From contig NZ_JQKD01000035.1 in assembly GCF_000745855.1 (NCBI RefSeq), positions 1 to 64,000 on the forward strand: a stretch of 64,000 nucleotides of DNA, given 5' to 3'. Positions 46,706 through 55,656 of this stretch are shown piece after piece. How positions within the stretch are numbered: position 1 is the stretch's first letter; every line of letters starts with the position of its first letter. This DNA comes from Xenophilus azovorans DSM 13620. Lineage in GTDB: Bacteria > Pseudomonadota > Gammaproteobacteria > Burkholderiales > Burkholderiaceae_C. A program made the position numbers and the translations under genes. The notes below the pieces were generated by a model. The model did not search any database. It was not told the DNA's origin and saw only the letters and a program-made list of their open reading frames with translations.

Positions 46706-47716
46706 ATGAAATCCATCACCCGCCGCGCCGCGGCCCTCGCCGCCACCTTCGGCCTCGCCACCGCCTCGCTCGCCGCCCATGCCGAAGGACAGATCCGCAT
46801 CGCCCAGCAGTTCGGCATCGTCTACCTGCTGCTCAACGTGGCGCAGGAACAGAAGCTGATCGAGAAGCACGCCAGGGCCGCCGGCGTGGACGCCAAGGTG
46901 GAGTTCGTGCAGCTCTCGGGCGGCGCCGCGGTGAACGACGCGCTGCTGTCGGGCAGCATCGACATCGCCGGCGCCGGCGTCGGGCCGCTGTTCACGCTGT
47001 GGGACCGCACCAAGGGCCGCCAGAACGTCAAGGGCGTGGCCTCGCTGGGCAACTTCCCCTACTACCTCGTCACCAACAACCCGCAGGTCAAGTCCATCGC
47101 CGACTTCACCGACAAGGACCGCATCGCGCTGCCCGCCGTGGGCGTGTCGGTGCAGTCGCGCGTGCTGCAGCTGGCCTCGGCCAAGCTCTGGGGCGACAAG
47201 GAATACGCGAAGCTCGACAGGATCAGCGTGGCCCTGCCGCACCCCGACGCGGCGGCCGCCATCATCAAGGGCGGCACCGAGATCACGGCCCACTTCGGCA
47301 ACCCGCCCTTCCAGGAGCAGGAACTGGCGGGCAACCCCAACGCGCGCATCGTGCTGAAGTCCTACGACGTGCTGGGCGGCCCCTCGTCGGCCACCGTGCT
47401 GTACGCCACCGAGAAGTTCCGCGCCGAGAACCCGAAGACCTACAAGGCCTTCGTCGCCGCGCTGGACGAGGCGGCGGCGTTCATCCGAGCCCAGCCGGAG
47501 CAGGCCGCCGACATCTACCTGAAGGTGACGGGGGCGAAGACCGACCGCGCGCTGCTGCTGAACATCATCAGGAACCCCGAGGTGCAATTCAAGACCGAGC
47601 CGCAGAACACGCTGGTGCTGGGCCGGTTCATGCACCGCGTGGGCGCCATCAGGAACGCGCCGCAATCGGTCAAGGACTACTTCTTCGACGACGTGCTGGG
47701 CGCCGCTGCCAACTGA
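46706..47716 (+). CDS. ABC importer substrate-binding protein (SsuA/TauA/nitrate type)
   Basis: A 336-residue periplasmic protein with a signal peptide (ending ASLAAHAEG, residue 28). The fold is that of the nitrate/sulfonate/taurine binding family (IRIAQQFGIVYLLLNVAQEQ, then FVQLSGGAAVNDALLSGSID). The ATPase gene follows 4 bp later. The substrate is probably an aliphatic sulfonate or related compound, inferred from the adjacent dioxygenase. Confidence 0.88.
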   Translation: MKSITRRAAALAATFGLATASLAAHAEGQIRIAQQFGIVYLLLNVAQEQKLIEKHARAAGVDAKVEFVQLSGGAAVNDALLSGSIDIAGAGVGPLFTLWDRTKGRQNVKGVASLGNFPYYLVTNNPQVKSIADFTDKDRIALPAVGVSVQSRVLQLASAKLWGDKEYAKLDRISVALPHPDAAAAIIKGGTEITAHFGNPPFQEQELAGNPNARIVLKSYDVLGGPSSATVLYATEKFRAENPKTYKAFVAALDEAAAFIRAQPEQAADIYLKVTGAKTDRALLLNIIRNPEVQFKTEPQNTLVLGRFMHRVGAIRNAPQSVKDYFFDDVLGAAAN

Positions 47717-47720
47717 GCCC

Positions 47721-48596
47721 ATGACCGCCGCCACCGCTGCCCTGCGCACCGCTCCGCCCTTCGCGTCCGTTGCCGCATCGGCGGCCGCAGCCGTACCGGT
47801 CGCGGCCGCCGGCCCCGCGCCGCTGCTGCAGGTGGAGGGCGTCAGCCTGGAATACCGCACGCCCGAGCGCGTGGTGCGCGCCACCCATCGCGTGAGCTTC
47901 GACGTGCATGCGGCCGAGCGCTTCGTGCTGCTCGGCCCGTCGGGCTGCGGCAAGAGCACGCTGCTCAAGGCGGTGGCCGGCTTCATCCCGCCGGTGGAGG
48001 GCGAGGTGCGCCTGGACGGCCGGGCGGTGCGCGGCCCGGGGCCGGACCGCATCGTCGTCTTCCAGGAGTTCGACCAGTTGCCGCCGTGGAAGACGGTCAA
48101 GCAGAACGTGATGTTTCCGCTGCTGGCCTCGCGCAGCCTGGGCCGCAAGGAGGCCGAGGCGCGCGCCCTGCACTGGCTGGACCGAGTGGGCCTGGCCAAG
48201 TTCGCCGGCGTGCATCCGCACCAGCTCTCGGGCGGCATGAAGCAGCGCGTGGCCATCGCCCGCGCGCTGGCCATGCAGCCGCGCGTGCTGCTGATGGACG
48301 AGCCCTTCGCCGCGCTGGACGCGCTGACCCGCCGCCGCATGCAGGAAGAGCTGCTGGCGCTGTGGGAGGAGGTGCGCTTCACGCTGCTGTTCGTCACCCA
48401 TTCGATCGAGGAGGCGCTGGTGGTCGGCAGCCGCATCGCCCTGCTCTCGCCGCACCCCGGGCGCATGCGCGCCGAGATCAACAGCCACGCATTCGGCCTG
48501 GCCAGCCAGGGCGGCACCGACTTCCAGGCCGCGGCGCAGCGCATCCACCGCCTGCTGTTCGAGCACGAGCCGCAGGCCACGGAGACCGCCGCATGA
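47721..48596 (+). CDS. ABC importer ATP-binding protein (SsuB/TauB type)
   Basis: A 291-residue ATPase with an Ala-rich N-terminal extension of about 30 residues. Walker A is GPSGCGKST, the signature is LSGGMKQRVAIARAL, Walker B is VLLMDEPFAALDALT and the switch His is in FVTHSIEEALVVG, a run typical of SsuB and TauB. It overlaps the permease gene by ATGA. It energises the importer of this cluster. Confidence 0.9.
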   Translation: MTAATAALRTAPPFASVAASAAAAVPVAAAGPAPLLQVEGVSLEYRTPERVVRATHRVSFDVHAAERFVLLGPSGCGKSTLLKAVAGFIPPVEGEVRLDGRAVRGPGPDRIVVFQEFDQLPPWKTVKQNVMFPLLASRSLGRKEAEARALHWLDRVGLAKFAGVHPHQLSGGMKQRVAIARALAMQPRVLLMDEPFAALDALTRRRMQEELLALWEEVRFTLLFVTHSIEEALVVGSRIALLSPHPGRMRAEINSHAFGLASQGGTDFQAAAQRIHRLLFEHEPQATETAA

Positions 48597-49471
48597 GCAG
48601 CCTGCTGCCGCCGCTGCCGCCCGTGCGCGCCGAGTACGAACGGCCGCTGGAACCCTTCACCGCCGCTGCGGTGGAACGCCCGCTACTCCTGCTCACCCGC
48701 CTGTGGGGCCATGCGTGGCTCCGCAAGGGCCTGATCCTGGCCGTGCTGGCGCTGCTGTGGGAGCTGCTGGCGCGCTGGCAGGACAACGACCTGCTGCTGC
48801 CCACCTTCGCCGCCACCGCGCGGGCGCTGGCCGAGGGGCTGGCCAGCGGCGAGCTGCTCGCCAAGACCGCCATCTCGCTCGGCGTGCTGGTGCAGGGCTA
48901 CGCGCTGGGCGTGGCGCTGGCCTTCGGGCTCACCTCGCTGGCCGTCTCCACGCAGCTCGGCCGTGACCTGCTGGGCACCTTGACCTCGATGTTCAACCCG
49001 CTGCCGGCCATCGCGCTGCTGCCGCTGGCACTGCTGTGGTTCGGCCTGGGCCAGGGCAGCCTGGTCTTCGTGCTGGTGCACTCGGTGCTGTGGCCGCTGG
49101 CGCTGAACACCTACGCCGGCTTCCAGGCGGTGCCCGAGACGCTGCGCATGGCCGGCCGCAACTACGGCCTGACCGGCCTGCGCTACGTGCTGCAGATCCT
49201 GGTGCCGGCGGCGCTGCCGGCCATCCTGTCGGGGCTGAAGATCGGCTGGGCCTTCGCCTGGCGCACCCTGATCGCGGCCGAGCTGGTGTTCGGCGCCAGC
49301 TCCGGCAAGGGCGGCCTGGGCTGGTTCATCTTCCAGAACCGCAACGAGCTCTACACGGACCGCGTGTTCGCCGGTCTCGCGCTGGTGGTCATCATCGGCC
49401 TGCTGGTCGAGAGCCTGGGCTTCGCGACGCTGGAGCGGCTGACGGTGCGGCGCTGGGGGCAGCAGCGCTGA
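48593..49471 (+). CDS. ABC importer permease (SsuC/TauC type)
   Basis: A 292-residue permease with six helices, starting at an ATG that overlaps the ATPase stop. The cytoplasmic coupling region is ETLRMAGRNYGLTGLRYVLQIL (in part), which replaces the EAA loop in this family. The C-terminal part is GLGWFIFQNRNELYTDRVFAG (in part). It converges with the hemolysin-III gene, 18 bp away. Confidence 0.9.
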   Translation: MSSLLPPLPPVRAEYERPLEPFTAAAVERPLLLLTRLWGHAWLRKGLILAVLALLWELLARWQDNDLLLPTFAATARALAEGLASGELLAKTAISLGVLVQGYALGVALAFGLTSLAVSTQLGRDLLGTLTSMFNPLPAIALLPLALLWFGLGQGSLVFVLVHSVLWPLALNTYAGFQAVPETLRMAGRNYGLTGLRYVLQILVPAALPAILSGLKIGWAFAWRTLIAAELVFGASSGKGGLGWFIFQNRNELYTDRVFAGLALVVIIGLLVESLGFATLERLTVRRWGQQR

Positions 49472-49489
49472 GAAGCCTGCCGGGTCGCC

Positions 49490-50137
49490 TCACGCCCCCG
49501 CATGCCACAGCGCCGCGAAGAAGTGGCAGGTGCTCCCGCCCAGCACGAACAGGTGCCACACGAAGTGGGCGTAGCGCACCCGCGAATCGAGCAGGAACAC
49601 GATCGCGCCGATCGTGTAGGCGATGCCGCCGGCCAGCAGCCACCACAGCCCCGCCGCGGACATGCGCTCGACCAGCGGCACCGCCGCCACCACCGCCACC
49701 CAGCCCATGGCCACGTACAGGCCGGTGGACCACAGCGGGTGCTGCAGCCGGTCGAGCAGCTTGGCGCCCACGCCCAGCGCCGCGGCGGCCCAGACGACGG
49801 CGAACAGCGACCAGCCCCAGGCGCCCTTGAGCACGCCCAGCACGAAGGGCATGTAGCTGCCGGCGATGAAGAGGTAGATCGACGCATGGTCGAGCCGGTT
49901 GAACCAGACCTTGGCGCGGCCGGCCGGCAGCGCGTGGTACAGCGTGGAGACGAGGTACAGCAGGATGGCCGTGCCCGCGAACACGCTGGCCGCCACGACC
50001 TGCGTCGGGTCGCCGCGCAGAGCGGCATGGTGCACCAGGATGGGCAGCGACGCGATCGCCAGCAGGCAGCCCAGCCCGTGGCTGATGGCGTTGGCGATCT
50101 CTTCGCCGAGGGTCTGTTCGCGGATGAGGGCGGCCAT
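49490..50137 (-). CDS. Hemolysin III / TrhA-family membrane protein
   Basis: A 215-residue, seven-helix protein of the PAQR-related family. The signature segments are GEEIANAISHGLGCLLA, LYLVSTLYHALP and LDHASIYLFIAGSYMPF; the final HFVWHLFVLGGS holds a conserved His. Despite the name, haemolytic activity is not established; homologues affect membrane lipid balance. The start at 50137 follows the normal family N-terminus. It faces the sulfonate permease gene. Confidence 0.88.
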   Translation of the reverse strand: MAALIREQTLGEEIANAISHGLGCLLAIASLPILVHHAALRGDPTQVVAASVFAGTAILLYLVSTLYHALPAGRAKVWFNRLDHASIYLFIAGSYMPFVLGVLKGAWGWSLFAVVWAAAALGVGAKLLDRLQHPLWSTGLYVAMGWVAVVAAVPLVERMSAAGLWWLLAGGIAYTIGAIVFLLDSRVRYAHFVWHLFVLGGSTCHFFAALWHAGA

Positions 50138-50294
50138 GACAGGAAGACGAACAAGGGTGCGCCGACTGCAATCGGCACGCCGCGGGCCGCACGCGGGCCA
50201 TGGTGCCCGACGGCCGCAGCGCAGGAGAAGGAGCTCATCCTAGCCGCCGGGCATGACGGCACTGCGGCAATCCCGCGGCGCGCGCGGGTGCTCG

Positions 50295-51167
50295 TCAGCC
50301 GCGGCCCGTGGCGGCGCGGTACAGGCCCTCGACCTTGGGCACGTTGGCTTCGAGCCGCTTGATGCGGTCCGGCCCCGTGGGGTGGGTGGACAGGAAGCTC
50401 AGCGCGCCGGGCGTGCCGCGGGCGTTGCCTACCTGGCCCATCTTGGTCCACAGGCTGATGGAGGCCCTGGGGTCATAGCCGGCGCGGGCGGCCAGTTCCA
50501 GCCCGACCAGGTCGGCCTCCCTTTCGTCGTCGCGGCTGAACTTGAGCGCCAGCGCCTGCGCGCCGCCGCGCGCGGCCAGGTCGCCCCAGTCGCCCAGCCC
50601 CAGCAGCGAGGCGCCGATGCGCAGCGCGGCGCTGGTCCCGGTCGTCTTGGCGAGGCGCTCGCGCGCATGCTCGCGCAGGGCGTGGGCCATCTCGTGGCCC
50701 ATGACCATCGCGATCTCGTCGTCGCCGAGTTTCAGCGTGTCGAGGATGCCGGTGAAGAAGGCGATCTTGCCGCCCGGCATGCAGAAGGCGTTGACCTGCT
50801 GGCTGCCGATGAGGTTGACCTCCCACGTCCAGCCGGCGGCGCGCTCGTTCCACTTGCCGGCGAAGGGGATCATCTTCCTGGCGATGCCGCGCAGCTTCTG
50901 CAGCCGCGGGTCGCTGTCGGCCACCAGGGCGCGCTTGGCCCGGGCCTGCTGCAGCAACTGGCCATACTGCTGCACGGCCGCCTGCTCCAGCGTCTCGGCC
51001 GGCACCAGGGTGCGCGTCGCCGAGGGCTTGCCGACATCCACCTGCGCCAGCGCGGGCGTGGCCGCCGCTGCCGCCGCGGCGAGCAGGAAGGCGCGCCGCG
51101 CCTGCCAGGGCGAGGCGGGGGCGGCGCGCGAAGAGGCGCCCCGGGACGAGGTACAGCGCAGGCACAT
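50295..51167 (-). CDS. M48-family metalloprotease
   Basis: A 290-residue zinc protease, probably periplasmic: a basic N-terminus (QARRAFLLAAAAAAATPALAQ) forms a Tat- or Sec-type signal. The zinc motif is H158-E-x-x-H162 (MGHEMAHALREH) and the third ligand is Glu217 (DDEREADLVG). BepA/LoiP-like homologues degrade misassembled outer-membrane proteins. The start at MCLRCTSS is chosen because a longer frame runs into the AmpG-like gene, which is divergent with 82 bp between starts. The C-terminus (LSTHPTGPDRIKRLE) is typical of the family. Confidence 0.88.
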   Translation of the reverse strand: MCLRCTSSRGASSRAAPASPWQARRAFLLAAAAAAATPALAQVDVGKPSATRTLVPAETLEQAAVQQYGQLLQQARAKRALVADSDPRLQKLRGIARKMIPFAGKWNERAAGWTWEVNLIGSQQVNAFCMPGGKIAFFTGILDTLKLGDDEIAMVMGHEMAHALREHARERLAKTTGTSAALRIGASLLGLGDWGDLAARGGAQALALKFSRDDEREADLVGLELAARAGYDPRASISLWTKMGQVGNARGTPGALSFLSTHPTGPDRIKRLEANVPKVEGLYRAATGRG

Positions 51168-51249
51168 GCGCGCAAGATAGGGCCGCGGATGCGAAAACCC
51201 AAGGCGCGGCCGCCAAAGGCCGGCGCCCGCTCGGGGAGAATGGCCGCCC

Positions 51250-52644
51250 ATGCCCGCTTCTTCCCGCCCTGCCGCCGACACGGCGGCCGACCGCCGCGCC
51301 GACCCGGATGCGGCGGCGGCCGCGCTGCCCTGGCGCGAAACGCTGAAGGTCTACCTCGAACCCGCGACGCTGCGCATGTTCGCGCTCGGCTTCTCGGCCG
51401 GCCTGCCGCTGCTGCTGGTGCTGGGCACGCTGAGCTTCCGCCTGCGCGAGGCCGGCATCGACCGCGCCACCATCGGCTACCTGAGCTGGGTCGGCCTGGC
51501 CTACGGCTTCAAGTGGGTCTGGGCGCCGCTGGTGGACCGCCTCCCGCTGCCGCCGCTCACCTCGCTGCTGGGCCGCCGGCGCGGCTGGCTGCTGGCGGCG
51601 CAGGCGATGGTGATCGCCGGGCTGGCCGGCATGGCGGTGAACGACCCGCGCGCCGGGCTCGAGCCCATGGTCTGGTGCGCGCTGCTGGTCGCCTTCGGCT
51701 CGGCCACGCAGGACATCGCGCTGGACGCCTTCCGCATCGAATCGGCCGAGGCGCGCAAGCAGGCGGCGCTGGCCGCGGCCTACCAGACGGGCTACCGCCT
51801 GGCGATGATCTGGGCCGGCGCCGGCGTGCTGTGGGTGGCGGCCTGGGCCGAGGGCGCCACCACCGGCAGCTACCAGAACATCGGCTGGCGCACCGCCTAC
51901 CTGGTGATGGCGGCCTCGATGGCAGTGGGCGTGCTGACGGTGCTCTTCTCGCCCGAGCCGGCGCGGCGCGCGCTGCCGCCCGCCAAGGGCCCGGCCGACT
52001 GGCTGCGCAGCGCCCTCGTCGAGCCCTTCGCCGACTTCATCCGCCGCTACCGCTGGCAGGCCGCGCTGATCCTGGCGCTGATCGCCGTCTACCGCATCAG
52101 CGACGTGGTGATGGGCATCATGGCCAACCCCTTCTACGTGGACATGGGCTTCACCAAGGACGAGGTCGCCACCGTGAGCAAGGTCTACGGCGTGGTGATG
52201 ACGCTGGCCGGCGCCTTCGTCGGCGGCGTGCTGTCGATGCGCCTGGGCGTGATGCGCGTGCTGATGCTGGGCGCGGTGCTCAGCGCCGCGAGCAACCTGC
52301 TGTTCGCCTGGCTGGGCACCCGCGGGCACGACCTGACGGCGCTGGTGGCGGTGGTCTCGGCCGACAACCTGGCCGGCGGCATCGCCTCGGCGGCCTTCAT
52401 CGCCTACCTGTCCAGCCTCACCAACATCAGCTACTCGGCCACGCAGTACGCCCTGTTCAGCTCGATGATGCTGCTGCTGCCCAAGTTCGTGGCCGGCTAC
52501 TCGGGCGCCTTCGTCGACGCCCACGGCTACGGCAGCTTCTTCACCAGCACCGCCGCGCTGGGCGTGCCGGTGCTGGTGCTGGTGGCGCTGGCGTCGCGGA
52601 TGAAGGCCCGCACCGGGCCGGCGGACGGCGGCGAATCACCCTGA
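51250..52644 (+). CDS. AmpG-like MFS permease
   Basis: A 464-residue transporter with about 12 to 14 helices. AmpG features are MFALGFSAGLPLLLVLGTLSF near the start, GLAYGFKWVWAPLVDRLPLP and FGSATQDIALDAFRIE. AmpG brings anhydro-muropeptides into the cytoplasm for recycling, and in some bacteria controls AmpC induction. Substrate by homology only. It precedes the ketosynthase gene on the same strand. Confidence 0.88.
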   Translation: MPASSRPAADTAADRRADPDAAAAALPWRETLKVYLEPATLRMFALGFSAGLPLLLVLGTLSFRLREAGIDRATIGYLSWVGLAYGFKWVWAPLVDRLPLPPLTSLLGRRRGWLLAAQAMVIAGLAGMAVNDPRAGLEPMVWCALLVAFGSATQDIALDAFRIESAEARKQAALAAAYQTGYRLAMIWAGAGVLWVAAWAEGATTGSYQNIGWRTAYLVMAASMAVGVLTVLFSPEPARRALPPAKGPADWLRSALVEPFADFIRRYRWQAALILALIAVYRISDVVMGIMANPFYVDMGFTKDEVATVSKVYGVVMTLAGAFVGGVLSMRLGVMRVLMLGAVLSAASNLLFAWLGTRGHDLTALVAVVSADNLAGGIASAAFIAYLSSLTNISYSATQYALFSSMMLLLPKFVAGYSGAFVDAHGYGSFFTSTAALGVPVLVLVALASRMKARTGPADGGESP

Positions 52645-52720
52645 AACCATGCCTGCCGGGGGCTGGTACGCTTGGACGCCCGCACTTTCCCAGCCCGCGC
52701 GCCACCCCTGGACTCCGACC

Positions 52721-53980
52721 GTGCCCCAGCCCATTCCCCCGCTTTCCGTCACGGCCTACACGGCCACCACCGCCCTGGGCGTCGGCAAGGCCGCGCTGCG
52801 CTCGGGCCTCGAAGCCTCGCGCAGCGGCCTGCGCGCCAACGACTTCGGCGAACCCGCCGGCCAGCGCCTGGCCACCTGGATCGGCCGCGTCGACGGCGTG
52901 GAGGCGGTGCAGCTGCCGGCCGCGCTGGCCGACCTGGACTGCCGCAACAACCGCCTGGCCTGGCTCGGCCTGGGGGCCGACGGCTTCCTGGAGGCGGCAC
53001 TGGCCGCGCGCGAGCGCTACGGCGCCGGCCGGGTGGCTGTGATCATGGGCACCTCCACCTCCAGCATCGGCGACACGGAACTGGCCTACACGCTGCTCGA
53101 CGCCGAGGGCCGCATGCCCGCGCCCATGCGCAGGAGCGAGATCCACACCACCCACTCGCTGGGCCTGTTCGTGCAGAAGGCGCTGGGCCTGGCCGGGCCG
53201 AACGAGACGCTGTCCACCGCCTGCTCCTCCAGCGCCAAGGTGTTCGCCTCGGCCGAGCGGCTGATCCGCCTGGGCCTGGCCGACGCGGCGGTGGTCGGCG
53301 GCGTGGACACGCTGTGCGGCAGCGTGCTGTTCGGCTTCAACTCGCTGGAACTGGTGTCCGACCAGCCCTGCCGGCCCTTCGACGTGGCGCGCGGCGGCAT
53401 CAGCCTGGGCGAGGCAGCCGGCTTCGCCTTGCTGGAGCGCGTTTCCACTGCCCCCACGCTCGCCGCCTTGGGGCGGCCCGGCGGCGGCTCGGGCGCGAGC
53501 GCCGCCGCGCCGCGCCTGCTGGGCTACGGCGAGGCCAGCGACGCGCACCACATGTCCACTCCGCACCCCGAGGGCGCCGGCGCCGAGCGGGCGCTGAACG
53601 ACGCCCTGGCGCGCGCCGGCCTGGCGCCCGACGCGATCGACTACATCAACCTGCACGGCACCGCCAGCGCCAAGAACGACGAGGTGGAGGCCGCGCTGGT
53701 GGCGCGCCGCTTCCCGGCGCGCACGCATGCCAGCTCGACCAAGGGCTTCACCGGCCACACCCTGGGCGCCGCCGGCATCGTGGAGGCGGTGATCAGCCTG
53801 CTGGCGCTGGACACCGGCCTGATGCCGGGCACCGTCAACAGCACCGCGCTGGACCCGGTATGCGGCCCGCAGATCCGCCTGGCGCCGGCGCACGGCGAGG
53901 TGCGGCACGCGCTCTCCAATTCCTTCGGCTTCGGCGGCAACAACTGCGCGCTCATCTTCGGAAAGGGCGCCGCGGCATGA
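52721..53980 (+). CDS. Beta-ketoacyl-ACP synthase, aryl-polyene type
   Basis: A 419-residue condensing enzyme from a GTG start at 52721; the family's first strand (PPLSVTAYTATTALG) follows at once. The catalytic residues are C168 (LSTACSSSAKV), H312 (NLHGTASAKND) and H346 (GFTGHTLGAAG). KAS-I/II-type enzymes of this sort occur in aryl-polyene clusters. The next gene overlaps by ATGA and is a chain-length-factor-like partner. It follows the AmpG-like gene by 76 bp. Confidence 0.87.
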   Translation: MPQPIPPLSVTAYTATTALGVGKAALRSGLEASRSGLRANDFGEPAGQRLATWIGRVDGVEAVQLPAALADLDCRNNRLAWLGLGADGFLEAALAARERYGAGRVAVIMGTSTSSIGDTELAYTLLDAEGRMPAPMRRSEIHTTHSLGLFVQKALGLAGPNETLSTACSSSAKVFASAERLIRLGLADAAVVGGVDTLCGSVLFGFNSLELVSDQPCRPFDVARGGISLGEAAGFALLERVSTAPTLAALGRPGGGSGASAAAPRLLGYGEASDAHHMSTPHPEGAGAERALNDALARAGLAPDAIDYINLHGTASAKNDEVEAALVARRFPARTHASSTKGFTGHTLGAAGIVEAVISLLALDTGLMPGTVNSTALDPVCGPQIRLAPAHGEVRHALSNSFGFGGNNCALIFGKGAAA

Positions 53981-54792
53981 GCGCAAAGACACCAACGCTG
54001 TACATCGAGGGCCTGGCCTTCTGGGCGCCCACCCTGCCCGGCTGGGACGTCGCCCGCGCCGCCTTCCGCGGCGAAGGCGCGCCGGCCGACCCGCCCGCGC
54101 GCCGGCCCTCGCCCCAGGTGCTGGCGCCGGCCGAGCGCCGCCGCGCGCCCGACTCGGTCGCGCTGGCGCTGGAAGTGGCCGGCGCGGCGGTGGCCGCCAG
54201 CGGCCGGCAGGCGGCCGACCTGCCCTGCGTGTTCGCCTCCGCGCACGGCGACCTGGCGATCAACGACTACATGTGCAGCACGCTGGCCGCCACGCCGACG
54301 CAGCTCTCGCCGATCAAGTTCCACAACTCGGTGCACAACGCGGCGGTGGGCTACTGGACCATCGGCACCGGCTGCATGCAGGCCAGCAACTCGCTCAGCA
54401 GCTTCGACCACAGCTTCGCCGCGGCGCTGCTGGAGGCCGCCGCCCAATGCGCGGCCGACGCGCAGCCGGTGCTGCTGGTCGGCTTCGACGCCGAGGCGGT
54501 GGGACCGCTCAGGCAGGTGCACGTGAGCGAGGGCCTGCTGGCCGGCGGCCTGGTGCTCTCGCCCGAGCGCAACGAGCGCACCGTGGCGGCGATGGACTGG
54601 TCGCTCGTGCCCGGCCCGGCGCAGCGCGCCCCGCTGGCCTCCGACGCGGCGCGCGCCCTGCCCCCCAACGCCATCGGCGACCTGCTGCCGCTGTTCGAGG
54701 CGCTGGCGCAACTGCCCGACCGCCCCGCCGCCGCGCCGCTGCACATGCCGCTGGACGCGCAGCTCTCGCTGGCACTGCGGCTGGCGCCCTGA
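53977..54792 (+). CDS. Beta-ketoacyl synthase chain-length factor-like protein
   Basis: A 271-residue protein of the ketosynthase-like-2 family seen with aryl-polyene ketosynthases. The family segment is PTQLSPIKFHNSVHNAAVGYWTIGT (in part). The normal nucleophile cysteine site is occupied by QASNSLSS, so it is not an ordinary synthase. It is shorter than a normal KS. It probably forms a heterodimer with the ketosynthase upstream and sets chain length. No other pathway genes are found in the window. Confidence 0.83.
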   Translation: MSAKTPTLYIEGLAFWAPTLPGWDVARAAFRGEGAPADPPARRPSPQVLAPAERRRAPDSVALALEVAGAAVAASGRQAADLPCVFASAHGDLAINDYMCSTLAATPTQLSPIKFHNSVHNAAVGYWTIGTGCMQASNSLSSFDHSFAAALLEAAAQCAADAQPVLLVGFDAEAVGPLRQVHVSEGLLAGGLVLSPERNERTVAAMDWSLVPGPAQRAPLASDAARALPPNAIGDLLPLFEALAQLPDRPAAAPLHMPLDAQLSLALRLAP

Positions 54793-54815
54793 GAGCGGGC
54801 GGCGGCGCGGCCGCG

Positions 54816-54834
54816 CTTTACGGGAGCTTTACGG
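54816..54834. promoter_or_regulatory. Candidate binding site for the OmpR-type response regulator
   Basis: A direct repeat CTTTACGG-N3-CTTTACGG with an 11-bp period lies about 87 bp before the response-regulator start. Tandem half-sites one helical turn apart are usual for OmpR/PhoB-family dimers, so autoregulation is likely. Confidence 0.5.
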
Positions 54835-54920
54835 AGCGTTCAAGCGCACTTTCCCGCCGCGGGGCACCATGGACTGTCGCCCCGGCGCTCCGGAGCGCGA
54901 GACAGGCTGAAGGAACACAC

Positions 54921-55643
54921 ATGAGCACGCCGCCCCGACTCCTGATGATCGAAGACGACGCCCGCCTGGCGCAGATGGTGGGCGAGTACCTGACCCAGTC
55001 GGGCTTCGCCGTCACGCACCGCGGCGACGGCGCCGGCGGGCTGGAGGAACTGCAGCACCAGCCGCCAGACCTCGTCATCCTGGACCTGATGCTGCCCGAT
55101 ACCGACGGCCTGGACGTGTGCCGCCGCATCCGCGCGCTGCCGGCGCCGCTGGGCAAGGTGCCGGTGCTGATGCTCACCGCCAAGGGCGATCCGATGGACC
55201 GCATCGTCGGCCTGGAACTGGGCGCCGACGACTACCTGCCCAAGCCTTTCGAGCCGCGCGAGCTGCTGGCGCGCATCCGCGCCGTGCTGCGGCGCCGGGC
55301 CGATGCGACCATGGCCGCCGCGGCGCCGGCCAACACGGTGATGCGCTTCGGCTCGCTCGAGATCGACCGCGACGCGCGCACCGTCACCGTCGGCGGCCAG
55401 CCGGCGGAGCTGACCTCCTACCAGTTCGACCTGCTGGTGACGCTGGCCGAGCGCGCCGGCCGCGTGCTCACGCGCGACCAGATCATGGAGGCCGTGCGCG
55501 GCCGCGAGCTGGAGGCCTTCGACCGCAGCATCGACGTGCACATGGGCCGCATCCGCGCCGCCATCGAAGCCGACCCGAAGAACCCCAAGCGCATCCTCAC
55601 CGTGCGCGGCGTCGGCTACGTCTTCGCCAAGCAGCAGGACTGA
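54921..55643 (+). CDS. OmpR/PhoB-family response regulator
   Basis: A 240-residue transcription factor. The receiver domain has the acidic pocket (E11, D12, D13), the phosphate-accepting Asp55 (VILDLMLPD) and Lys108 (DYLPKPF). The DNA-binding winged helix follows from about 142 (RFGSLEIDRDARTVTVGG) to the typical end RGVGYVFAKQ. The sensor kinase gene follows 13 bp later. The signal is unknown; the pair resembles RstAB or OmpR-like systems. Confidence 0.92.
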   Translation: MSTPPRLLMIEDDARLAQMVGEYLTQSGFAVTHRGDGAGGLEELQHQPPDLVILDLMLPDTDGLDVCRRIRALPAPLGKVPVLMLTAKGDPMDRIVGLELGADDYLPKPFEPRELLARIRAVLRRRADATMAAAAPANTVMRFGSLEIDRDARTVTVGGQPAELTSYQFDLLVTLAERAGRVLTRDQIMEAVRGRELEAFDRSIDVHMGRIRAAIEADPKNPKRILTVRGVGYVFAKQQD

Positions 55644-55656
55644 ACCCCGGCGGCCG

